NCBI GenBank assembly: GCA_910584155.1 | Contig: CAJTYG010000012.1 | Location: forward strand, 1 to 41,425 | Reading direction: 5' to 3' | DNA: 41,425 nt | DNA from: an uncultured Christensenella sp. | GTDB taxonomy: Bacteria; Bacillota; Clostridia; Christensenellales; CAG-917 | In this document: one piece after another, positions 8,451 through 15,481 of the stretch | Layout: every line of letters starts with the position of its first letter | Numbering within the stretch: the stretch's first letter is position 1 | Position numbers and translations under genes: made by a program | The notes under the pieces: generated by a model | The model's database searches: none | Told to the model about the DNA's origin: nothing | The model's input: only the letters and a program-made list of their open reading frames with translations

Positions 8451-9590
8451 TCACATCTCCTCATATGCGCCCAAAAACGCAAAACCGTCCGCATTGAGCG
8501 CAATGCTCGACAGCAGGTTTTGTACGGAGCTGCTGCAGATATCCGCCTCGAAATCAAAATAGAACGTAAACTCAAACGGACTGTCGGGAATGGGACGGGA
8601 CTCCAGCTTTGTGAGGTTTAGCCCGAGTGCGCTGAATTTGTTGAGCAGGCTGTTTAAGCTGCCCGCCTCGTGAGCAAGGTTGAGCGTGACGCTTATCCTG
8701 TTTGTGCCCTCATATATGCGCAGCTTGTTTGTGATTGCGATAAACCTCGTATAGTTGTTTGGACTGTCGTTTACGCCGTCCTTGAGCACGCAAAGTCCGT
8801 AAAGCTCGGCGCACTCTCTTGACGATATGCAGGCGATGTCCCTGCGTCCGCTCTCTGCGACCGTCTTTGCCGCAACGGCGGTGTTGTCGCAACGGCTTAT
8901 TCTGACGTCGCCGAAGCCCTTTAAAAACTCGCCGCACTGCATAAGCGCCTGATCGTGAGATATGATTTCCTTTATATCCTTTATATTTACGCCCTCGGGC
9001 GCAAGCAGGCAATGCCTTACCTTCATCTTGAAGCTTCGCACTATATAAAATTTGTGCCTGCGCATAAGGTCATACACGCCTATCACGCTGCCCGCCGTGC
9101 TGTTTTCGATGGGAAGCACGCCGAAATCGCAAAAGCCCTTTTCCACTGCGGAAAACACGCCGTCCCAGTTTTTGAAGCAGGATACGCTTGCAATGGGAAA
9201 AATCCTGTCTGCGGCAAGACAGCTGTATGCGCCGTATATCCCCTGACACGCAACGCTCGCCTGCACGGGAAAGGGCTTGAGCCCGTCGCCGATAGCGGAC
9301 TTTATTTCGTCCTTTATGGGCGATTTTACGTCCACAATGCCGAGCTGATACGCCTTGCTCGTTTCAAACATAGTTTCGAAAATCTGCTTACAATACAGCT
9401 TTGTGTCCTCGGGGAACTGCGCCGTGACACGGCTGATTATCTGCTTTTCACGCACGGCGTTTTCGACGGGCAAGCCGCTCTCGATTTTGTTTTTTGCGAC
9501 CTCTGCGGATAGCTGCATACGCTCGGCATAAAGCTTTGCGATTTGGTCGTCGATAACGTCGATATTTTGTCTTACTTCATCTAAATTCAT
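8451..9590 (-). CDS. pheA: bifunctional chorismate mutase-prephenate dehydratase
   Basis: Makes prephenate from chorismate and then phenylpyruvate, the committed route to phenylalanine. Residues 1-85 are an all-helical AroQ-class chorismate mutase (RQNIDVIDDQIAKLYAERM). Residues from about 105 to 285 are the dehydratase, with NSTAGSV and the catalytic NYTRF motif. The C-terminal ACT domain carries the Phe-binding ESRP motif, so feedback inhibition by phenylalanine is expected. The 379-residue length is normal. AGGTGATTT precedes the ATG. The gene follows aroC by 51 bases. Confidence 0.95.
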   Translation of the reverse strand: MNLDEVRQNIDVIDDQIAKLYAERMQLSAEVAKNKIESGLPVENAVREKQIISRVTAQFPEDTKLYCKQIFETMFETSKAYQLGIVDVKSPIKDEIKSAIGDGLKPFPVQASVACQGIYGAYSCLAADRIFPIASVSCFKNWDGVFSAVEKGFCDFGVLPIENSTAGSVIGVYDLMRRHKFYIVRSFKMKVRHCLLAPEGVNIKDIKEIISHDQALMQCGEFLKGFGDVRISRCDNTAVAAKTVAESGRRDIACISSRECAELYGLCVLKDGVNDSPNNYTRFIAITNKLRIYEGTNRISVTLNLAHEAGSLNSLLNKFSALGLNLTKLESRPIPDSPFEFTFYFDFEADICSSSVQNLLSSIALNADGFAFLGAYEEM

Positions 9591-9641
9591 AAATCACCTT
9601 TTAAAACAAGCATTTTATCCTTTCATTTTTGATGTTTAAAC

Positions 9642-10775
9642 CTATTGTTTTGCAAATAACTGTATTCCGTCCCGTATCTGCAAACACTCGTCGAGAAGTG
9701 CAAGCGCAACTGCACTTTCGATACAGGGCACGGCTCTTGGCACTATGCAGGCGTCGTGTCTGCCCTTTATCTTCAGCTCACATTCCGTCATAGTGGAAAG
9801 GTCGACCGACCGCTGAGCCTTGGATATGGACGGGGTGGGCTTTATCGCAACACGCAGGGTGAGAGGCATTCCGTTTGATATGCCGCCGTTTATGCCGCCG
9901 CTGTTGTTGGTGGCTGTCGCTACCCTGCCGTCACGTATGACGAAGCTGTCGTTGGCTGTGCTTCCCCTCATACCCGCAAGGTCAAAGCCGCTGCCGAACT
10001 CAACGCCCTTTACCGCAGGCACCGCATATACTGCGCTTGCTATTTTGCCCTCGAGCCCGCAGAACAAGGCGTCGCCGAGCAAGCCCGCCTCAAGTCCGCT
10101 TACAACGCATTCCACCACTCCGCCCACGCTGTCGCCCTCACGTGAGGCAAGCAATATCTGCTGCTTCATCGCATCGCCGTCGCTGTCGTCAATAAGCGGA
10201 AAGCCCGATGATTTTATCCTGTCCTGCGTAGCTCTGTCCAAACCGAAGAGCGATACGCTTTTGTCCGTTTTGTAGCTTTTGCCCGTAGCCTCGCCTATCT
10301 GCGAAATGTATGCACAAATCTGTATGTCAAGGCTGCTCAATATTTCCTGTGCAATGCCTCCCGCAATGCAAAAAGGCGCAGTCATTCTGCCCGAAAACCG
10401 TCCGCCGCCGCTTGCTATCCTGCCTTCCTTTGCATATGCGGCAAAGTCCGCATGCGAGGGGCGTGGCACGGTGGATATATTGGCATAGTCCTTTGGGCGC
10501 ACGTTTGTATTTTTTATGCAGACGTCTATAGTGCCGCCCGTCGTAACGTATCCTCTGTCGCACCTTTCAAGACCTGCGAGTATGACGGGCTCGTCGCCCT
10601 CCTTGCGGGGCGTTGCCCATACCTCGCCGTGACTTCTTCTGCGCTCGAGCAGGTTGTTTACGCAGTCAAGGGAAAGCTCGACTCCGCTTGGGATACCGTC
10701 AATGCGCACGCCTATTTCGGGGGTGTGGGACTCGCCATAAATATCGAGCTTTAAAAATTTAAAATCTGATTTCAT
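9642..10775 (-). CDS. aroC: chorismate synthase
   Basis: Converts 5-enolpyruvylshikimate-3-phosphate to chorismate using reduced FMN, the last common step. Signature segments are YGESHTP near residue 13, RRRSHGEVWATPRKEGDEP near 46-64, and GGGRFSGR, which contacts FMN. The 377-residue length is normal. A GGAGA site lies four bases before the ATG. It is nine bases after aroA. Its need for reduced flavin gives a possible, unproven, reason for a flavin-dependent nitroreductase at the end of the operon. Confidence 0.96.
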   Translation of the reverse strand: MKSDFKFLKLDIYGESHTPEIGVRIDGIPSGVELSLDCVNNLLERRRSHGEVWATPRKEGDEPVILAGLERCDRGYVTTGGTIDVCIKNTNVRPKDYANISTVPRPSHADFAAYAKEGRIASGGGRFSGRMTAPFCIAGGIAQEILSSLDIQICAYISQIGEATGKSYKTDKSVSLFGLDRATQDRIKSSGFPLIDDSDGDAMKQQILLASREGDSVGGVVECVVSGLEAGLLGDALFCGLEGKIASAVYAVPAVKGVEFGSGFDLAGMRGSTANDSFVIRDGRVATATNNSGGINGGISNGMPLTLRVAIKPTPSISKAQRSVDLSTMTECELKIKGRHDACIVPRAVPCIESAVALALLDECLQIRDGIQLFAKQ

Positions 10776-10784
10776 ATTTCTCCG

Positions 10785-11996
10785 TCACTCGGTTTTTATA
10801 TTTGCGCCTAAGCTTGCAATGTCCTTTAAAAAATCGGGATAAGATTTTGCTATGCACTCCACTCCCGTCACTGTGCTTTCGCCCTCGGTGCAGAGCGCGC
10901 ATACTATTGCACTCATCGCCATGCGGTGGTCGTTGAAGCTTTGCGCTATGCAGGGCTTATGTATGCCGCCATACACGCTCAGCCTATCGTCCTTATATTC
11001 CGTTTTTACGCCGAAGCCCTCAAGCATTTTGCGCACCGCAAACAGCCTGTCGCTTTCCTTGTCACGCAGTCTGTCCACGCTGCTTATGTGCGATACGCCC
11101 TTGGCAAAGGACAGCACGGTTGCCATAATGGGCACTGCGTCGGGACAGTCCGCCGCATCGAAGTCTATCGCACTGAGCTGTGATTTTTTTGCGACGTATC
11201 TGCCGTCTGAAAATACGATATTTGCGCCCGCCCTTTTAAGCAGTTCTACGACTACCCTGTCGCCCTGCTGCGAGCCTGCATTTAAGCCGCCTATGCTCAC
11301 CTCGCCCGCAAGCACGCCGAGCGCAAGCATAAAGCCTGCAGACGACCAGTCGCCCTCTACAGATACGTCGTCCGGCATAGCGTAGCGTTGATTTCCCTTT
11401 ACAAAAAAACCGCTGTCTGTGCGCCTTACGGCTATGCCGAATTTTTTGAGCACATCAACAGTTATGTCGACGTAATTTGCGGATACGAGGCTTCCGCCTA
11501 CAACGATATTGCTGTCGCCCTCAAGCAGAGGCAGGGCAAAAAGCAGACCTGTGATATACTGCGAGCTGACGTTTCCGTCTATCCTGTAATCGCCTGCGCT
11601 AAGCCGTCCGCTCACCTTGAGAGGCAAGCCGCTGTCCGAAGTTTTTTCGATTTCCGCACCGTGCGCCCTAAGGCAGTTTATCAAGCCGTCGAGCGGTCTG
11701 TCCTTCAATCTGCCCTCGCCCGTAAACACGAGCGTACGCCCCAAAGCGCAGGCAACGGGCAATAAAAACCGAAGAGTCGAGCCGCTTTCGCCCGCATTTA
11801 AAACGGGACATTTATCCGAATTGTCCGCAAGCGATTTCAGGCAGCGTGCCGTCGCCTCGACGTCACGTCCGCCGTTTGAAACGTCTATATGGCTATGGGC
11901 AAGTGCGGCTGCGATCATCATTCTGTGCGCAACCGATTTGGACGGCGGAATCTGTACGCTTCCGCATATATCTGATTTTTGTATTTTTACGTTCAT
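10785..11996 (-). CDS. aroA: 3-phosphoshikimate 1-carboxyvinyltransferase (EPSP synthase)
   Basis: Transfers the enolpyruvyl group of PEP to shikimate-3-phosphate, step 6 of the pathway. The N-terminal PPSKSVAHR motif binds substrate and phosphate, NAGESGSTLRF (about 67-77) is the PEP-site loop, and NVSSQYITGL and LRDKESDR are further family motifs. The 403-residue length is slightly short but complete. The Gly-Glu-Ser-Gly version of the PEP loop, instead of Gly-Asn-Ala-Gly, resembles glyphosate-insensitive class II-like enzymes; this is a motif-based inference only. It lies 50 bases after aroB. Confidence 0.95.
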   Translation of the reverse strand: MNVKIQKSDICGSVQIPPSKSVAHRMMIAAALAHSHIDVSNGGRDVEATARCLKSLADNSDKCPVLNAGESGSTLRFLLPVACALGRTLVFTGEGRLKDRPLDGLINCLRAHGAEIEKTSDSGLPLKVSGRLSAGDYRIDGNVSSQYITGLLFALPLLEGDSNIVVGGSLVSANYVDITVDVLKKFGIAVRRTDSGFFVKGNQRYAMPDDVSVEGDWSSAGFMLALGVLAGEVSIGGLNAGSQQGDRVVVELLKRAGANIVFSDGRYVAKKSQLSAIDFDAADCPDAVPIMATVLSFAKGVSHISSVDRLRDKESDRLFAVRKMLEGFGVKTEYKDDRLSVYGGIHKPCIAQSFNDHRMAMSAIVCALCTEGESTVTGVECIAKSYPDFLKDIASLGANIKTE

Positions 11997-12046
11997 CGCC
12001 CGAAACCTATGTTTATTTGTTTGTTTTTTGCATTTAAAGTATCTTT

Positions 12047-13090
12047 TCAGCCGATATAGGCTTTGAACTCTTCAAACGACATCTTCTGTATACGGCAGTC
12101 GCCTATGCCGTGTATGACGACGGCGGATATGTCGCTTGCGCCGCTTGCTTTTTTGTCCATTGATATCAAATCGAATATCCTGCCGTCTATCTTTGGCAGC
12201 TCCGTCACGCCGACGTTGTGCAATACGGTCTGTATGTTTTTATAGTCATTTTCGCAAAGCTCGCCGCAAATAAACGCCGAGCGTGCCATTATCGCTACGC
12301 CGTTTGCGACCGCTACGCCGTGCGGAATTTGAAAGTCGCTGAGCTTTTCCATTGCGTGTCCCACAGTGTGCCCGAGGTTGAGCAGGGCACGAAGTCCGCC
12401 TTCCTTTTCGTCGGCGGCGACTATCTTCGCCTTGTAGCCTGCGCAAAGCTCTATGAACTCGTCCGTGTGATTTTTTATATCGCCGTCCGCCATAAGCTCG
12501 GCTATCCTGCCGCCTGCGAGGCACGCATACTTTGCGCCCTCGCCGAGCCCGTTTTGCCACTCACGTTCGGGCAAGGTCGAAAGCACGTCGGCGTCGGCAA
12601 GCACAAGCTTAGGCTGATGAAATGCGCCCAAAAGGTTTTTACCCTGCGGCAGGTCTACGCCTGTTTTTCCGCCTATTGCGCTGTCGGTCATTGCAAGCAA
12701 GGTCGTGGGAATTTGCACGACGTCTATGCCTCTCATATACGTCGCTGCGGCAAAGCCCGCAATATCGCCCACAACTCCGCCGCCTAAGGCGACGACCGCA
12801 TCGGTGCGCTTGAAAGAACGGCTTGCAAGGGCGTCTATTATGCTAAGATAGGTCTTAGTGCTTTTGGACTGCTCGCCCGCTTCTATCACAAAATCGCTCA
12901 CTTCAAAGCCCTCGCCGCTAAGCGAAGAGCTGACGATAGCAAGATATAGCGGCGCTACGTTCGTATCGCTTACGACAAGCAGCTTTTTTGCCCTTGTCAC
13001 GTCCTTGATAAAGCTTCCCGCTCTTTTAAGTCCGCCCCTTTCAAACAGAATTTGATAAGGCGCAGATACATTTACGCAAACGCTATTCAT
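12047..13090 (-). CDS. aroB: 3-dehydroquinate synthase
   Basis: Cyclises DAHP to 3-dehydroquinate, step 2, using NAD and a divalent metal. The motifs GEQSKST, ALGGGVVGDIAGFAAATYMR, IPTTLLAMTDSAIGGKTGV and the metal-binding GHTVGHAME are all present. The start is placed at 13090 (347 residues), giving the usual N-terminus and an AGGAAAG site; an upstream in-frame ATG at 13159 would add 23 residues inside tyrA. The start codon overlaps the tyrA stop by eight bases (ATGAATAG), so translation is probably coupled. Confidence 0.95.
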   Translation of the reverse strand: MNSVCVNVSAPYQILFERGGLKRAGSFIKDVTRAKKLLVVSDTNVAPLYLAIVSSSLSGEGFEVSDFVIEAGEQSKSTKTYLSIIDALASRSFKRTDAVVALGGGVVGDIAGFAAATYMRGIDVVQIPTTLLAMTDSAIGGKTGVDLPQGKNLLGAFHQPKLVLADADVLSTLPEREWQNGLGEGAKYACLAGGRIAELMADGDIKNHTDEFIELCAGYKAKIVAADEKEGGLRALLNLGHTVGHAMEKLSDFQIPHGVAVANGVAIMARSAFICGELCENDYKNIQTVLHNVGVTELPKIDGRIFDLISMDKKASGASDISAVVIHGIGDCRIQKMSFEEFKAYIG

Positions 13091-13934
13091 CTTCTTTCCT
13101 CTTTTTGTCGGCAAGCTCCTTGCAGGCGGCGCCGTATGCGAGCATATTTTTAAGCGCATCGCCGTCGCCGCACTTTATTGCCCCGAGCATTGCCTGCAGC
13201 CTCGATATCATATCCTCTATGCAAAGCGACAGATTGTCCGCATTTTGCAAAAACAGCTCCGTCCACATCTCGGCATCGAGCCTCGCTACCCTCGTAAGGT
13301 CGGCAAAGCTGCCAGCCGAATATCCTACGTGCTCCGCCGAAAGCGGATTTTGCACGTAACAGCTCGATACCACGTGCGCAAGCTGCGAGGTGTAGGCTAT
13401 CATTCTGTCGTGCTTCTCAGCCGAGCATATCTCGGCACGCTTTGCGCCTATCTCGCCGCAAATATCCCTCAAGCAGAAGGCGGCCGCCTCGTCGCCGTCA
13501 ACGGGCACGAGTATCATATATGCGCCTGAAAAAAGCTGAGGGGTGGAATACTCTATGCCGCTGAACTCTCTGCCTGCCATAGGGTGAAAGCCCACAAAGC
13601 GCAGATGCGGATACTGCGCCTTGAGCCGCAGCATTTCATCTACTATTATCCGCTTATTTCCGCAGGTGTCGGCAACGATCGCTCCGTCCTTTAGCAAGGG
13701 ACAGATGCGCTTCATCTCGGCTATCGCTATGTCGGGATTGAGCGCAAAAAGCACCAAATCGACCTCTTTTAAGTCGCCGTCCTCAAGCGCACGTGTGTGC
13801 GCCTTAAGCTCGTCAGCCCGCTTCAGAACGGCGGGGTTTATATCATAGCCGTACACCCCGTGCGAGGTATACTCTACAAGCGCCCTGCCGAACGACGCAC
13901 CTATCAAGCCTAATCCGACAATGGCTATTTTCAT
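13083..13934 (-). CDS. tyrA: prephenate dehydrogenase
   Basis: NAD(P)-dependent oxidative decarboxylation of prephenate to 4-hydroxyphenylpyruvate, the tyrosine branch. The N-terminal Rossmann motif GLGLIGASFG is at 7-16, a GFHPMAGREFSGIEYS segment carries substrate-binding residues, and the C-terminal half is helical. At 283 residues it has no ACT domain and no fused chorismate mutase; mutase activity comes from PheA. The start codon shares one base with the stop of aroF (TGATG). Confidence 0.94.
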   Translation of the reverse strand: MKIAIVGLGLIGASFGRALVEYTSHGVYGYDINPAVLKRADELKAHTRALEDGDLKEVDLVLFALNPDIAIAEMKRICPLLKDGAIVADTCGNKRIIVDEMLRLKAQYPHLRFVGFHPMAGREFSGIEYSTPQLFSGAYMILVPVDGDEAAAFCLRDICGEIGAKRAEICSAEKHDRMIAYTSQLAHVVSSCYVQNPLSAEHVGYSAGSFADLTRVARLDAEMWTELFLQNADNLSLCIEDMISRLQAMLGAIKCGDGDALKNMLAYGAACKELADKKRKEDE

Positions 13935-14947
13935 CAGTTTAGCTCCTTGCCGACTGCGGGAAGCATTGCTCTTAGCGACGTCACTACGTCCTCAAACTGC
14001 TCGGGACGCAGCGACTGCGCTCCGTCGCAAAGTGCGTGCGCAGGATCGTTGTGCACCTCTATCATCAGCCCGTCCGCTCCTGCGCCCACCGACGCAAGGC
14101 TCATAGGCTTGACAAACCTCGATATGCCGAGTGCGTGCGACGGATCAACTATCACGGGCAGGTGTGTGCGCTCCTTGAGCACGGGAATTGCGGACAGGTC
14201 GAGCGTGTTGCGTGTGTAGGTTTCATACGTCCTTATGCCTCGCTCGCACAGTATAACGTTGGGGTTGCCCTCGGACATAATGTACTCGGCGCTCATAAGC
14301 CATTCCTCTATAGTTGCGGCGATGCCCCGCTTGAGAAGTATGGGCGTTTTAAGCTTGCCGAGCCTCTTTAACAAATCAAAATTCTGCATATTGCGTGCGC
14401 CCACCTGCATGACGTCCACGCCCTCGAAGTCGTCGATGTGCTCCTCGCTCATAATCTCGGTGACTATCGGCAAGCCCGTTTCCGCCTTTGCCTTTTTGAG
14501 CAGCTTTAGCCCGTCTACGCCCATTCCCTGAAACGAGTACGGTGAGGTGCGGGGCTTAAATGCGCCGCCTCTCAGCAGTGTTGCTCCCGCCTTTTTGCAA
14601 GCCATAGCTACCTCGATGACCTGCTTTTCGCTTTCTATAGAACAGGGTCCTGCGATGATTTGAAAATGATTGCCGCCAAACTTGCAGCTGTTTACGTCTA
14701 TTATGGAATCGGCAGGGTGAAATTTGCGGTTGGCGTTTTTATACGGCTCCTGCACACGGGTGACGGATTCCACTATATCGAGGGTGCGGATAAGGTCGAT
14801 GTCTACCTTTGACGTGTCGCCCACAAGCCCGATTATCGTGGTGTTTTCACCCTCGCTCAAATGTACCTTGAGCCCGAGCTTTTCCACCCAACTGATGAGG
14901 TTTTGCACCTGTTTTTTCTCTTGATCCTTTTTGATTACGACTATCAT
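13934..14947 (-). CDS. aroF: 3-deoxy-7-phosphoheptulonate (DAHP) synthase, type I-beta with regulatory domain
   Basis: Condenses PEP and erythrose-4-phosphate, the entry step of the pathway. The first 70 residues or so form the ferredoxin-like domain known from the Thermotoga-type enzyme, where it confers inhibition by Tyr and Phe. The catalytic barrel follows with IIAGPCSIES, LLRGGAFKPRTSPYSFQG (about 130-147), ILLKRG and PVIVDPSHA. The 337-residue length matches that type. An AAGGA site is seven bases before the ATG. It is the first structural gene of the operon, about 124 bases after the attenuator terminator, so both enzyme activity and transcription seem to respond to the end products. 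Confidence 0.96.
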   Translation of the reverse strand: MIVVIKKDQEKKQVQNLISWVEKLGLKVHLSEGENTTIIGLVGDTSKVDIDLIRTLDIVESVTRVQEPYKNANRKFHPADSIIDVNSCKFGGNHFQIIAGPCSIESEKQVIEVAMACKKAGATLLRGGAFKPRTSPYSFQGMGVDGLKLLKKAKAETGLPIVTEIMSEEHIDDFEGVDVMQVGARNMQNFDLLKRLGKLKTPILLKRGIAATIEEWLMSAEYIMSEGNPNVILCERGIRTYETYTRNTLDLSAIPVLKERTHLPVIVDPSHALGISRFVKPMSLASVGAGADGLMIEVHNDPAHALCDGAQSLRPEQFEDVVTSLRAMLPAVGKELN

Positions 14948-15070
14948 AGCGTTTCCTTCGGGCTGCCGCCCTCGATATATTTTGTTTGCTTATCCTTTAT
15001 AATAATACAATAAGTATATTATAACAGGAAAAGCGTAAAATACAACATAAACCGCTGCAGGCTTATTTAT

Positions 15071-15096
15071 AAAAAAACCGACACCGTTTGGTGCCG
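15071..15096 (-). terminator. attenuator terminator of the aromatic operon
   Basis: On the minus strand CGGCACC-AAAC-GGTGTCG forms a 7-bp stem (one G-U pair), followed by G and seven T residues. It lies between the Tyr/Phe leader peptide and aroF, so unless it is overridden the transcript ends before the operon. Its 5' arm can instead pair with GGTGT at 15115-15119. Confidence 0.85.
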
Positions 15097-15119
15097 TCCT
15101 GCCTTTGATTTCGTACACC
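15091..15119 (-). promoter_or_regulatory. candidate antiterminator pairing
   Basis: GGTGT (15115-15119) can pair with GCACC, the 5' arm of the terminator (within 15090-15096). The 3' edge of a ribosome paused at the leader stop codon (15129-15131) would reach this GGTGT, which begins nine bases after the stop. That is the geometry expected for leader-peptide attenuation. The stem is short (5 bp), so its strength is uncertain. Confidence 0.5.
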
Positions 15120-15128
15120 TAAACGCAA

Positions 15129-15188
15129 CTACGCTTTGTAGCCGTAATAAAAGTAAAATGCGAAACCATATGTTTTTTGTGTATCCAT
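15129..15188 (-). CDS. Tyr/Phe-rich leader peptide of the aromatic operon
   Basis: A 19-codon frame encoding MDTQKTYGFAFYFYYGYKA, with five Tyr and three Phe codons and no Trp, ending in TAG 33 bases before the terminator stem. The composition matches exactly the two amino acids made by the downstream tyrA and pheA branches. The function inferred is sensing of charged tRNA-Tyr and tRNA-Phe: ribosome stalling at the Tyr/Phe run would free the GGTGT segment and allow read-through. The start has no good Shine-Dalgarno site (AAGG ends only one base before the ATG) and lies eight bases after a -10 box, so the message may be leaderless. The next upstream in-frame codons include a TAA, so no longer version exists. 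Confidence 0.82.
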   Translation of the reverse strand: MDTQKTYGFAFYFYYGYKA

Positions 15189-15196
15189 ACCTTAAG

Positions 15197-15223
15197 TTTA
15201 TAGTCCGCTCCGTGTTTTGTCAA
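15197..15223 (-). promoter_or_regulatory. promoter of the aromatic operon
   Basis: Minus-strand TTGACA (15218-15223) and TATAAA (15197-15202), spacer 15; an alternative -10 TAAACT at 15195-15200 gives spacer 17. The expected transcription start falls within a few bases of the leader-peptide ATG at 15188. Confidence 0.65.
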
Positions 15224-15250
15224 CAATTATTTTAAATATTGGCAAATACG

Positions 15251-15279
15251 TTGACTTGCCGTACTCAAAAGACTATAAT
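15251..15279 (+). promoter_or_regulatory. promoter of the FMN riboswitch-ribU unit
   Basis: TTGACT (15251-15256), 17-base spacer, TATAAT (15274-15279). The predicted start near 15286 is right at the 5' strand of riboswitch stem P1. It diverges from the aromatic operon promoter. Confidence 0.85.
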
Positions 15280-15287
15280 CTGCTTGC

Positions 15288-15412
15288 AATTCTTTGGATA
15301 GGGTATATCCCAACCGGTGGTGATGCCGCCCTGAGCGGACAAGTCCAACAGCCCCAACAGCCGATGCGGTGAGACTCCGCAACCGCCTGTCAAGTCAGAC
15401 TGGGAAGGAATT
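15288..15412 (+). ncRNA. FMN riboswitch (RFN element)
   Basis: P1 is AATTCTTT (15288-15295) pairing with AAGGAATT (15405-15412). Inside are the conserved RFN segments GGGTATATCCC, AACCGGTGGTGATGCCGCC and AGTCAGACTGGGAAGG. It binds flavin mononucleotide and controls flavin synthesis or uptake genes; here the downstream gene is a transporter S component. Confidence 0.93.
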
Positions 15413-15455
15413 TATATATACGCAATGCCGTAGGTGTTGCGCATATACCGTTTCT

Positions 15456-15481
15456 TCTCCGCCAAAATCGGAGATTTTTTT
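15456..15481 (+). terminator. riboswitch expression platform: terminator that also masks the ribosome site
   Basis: TCTCCG (15456-15461) and CGGAGA (15469-15474) form the stem, followed by seven T. The only Shine-Dalgarno site of the downstream gene, GGAG at 15470-15473, is part of the 3' arm and sits eight bases before the ATG at 15482. The same hairpin could therefore stop transcription and hide the ribosome site. Confidence 0.8.

Noticed and set aside
141..14947. Many long open frames antisense to the acyl-CoA synthetase, pckG and aro genes
   Set aside because: They follow codon-phase shadows of well-identified genes, have no ribosome sites and resemble no protein family.
15018..15045. 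A second promoter between the attenuator and aroF (TATAAT at 15018-15023)
   Set aside because: The -10 box is good but the best -35 (TTGTAT, spacer 16) matches poorly; it may be chance in an AT-rich stretch and is not listed.
15001..15240. A T-box riboswitch in front of aroF
   Set aside because: The conserved T-box bulge sequence and the long leader are absent; the region is instead explained by a leader peptide and a terminator.
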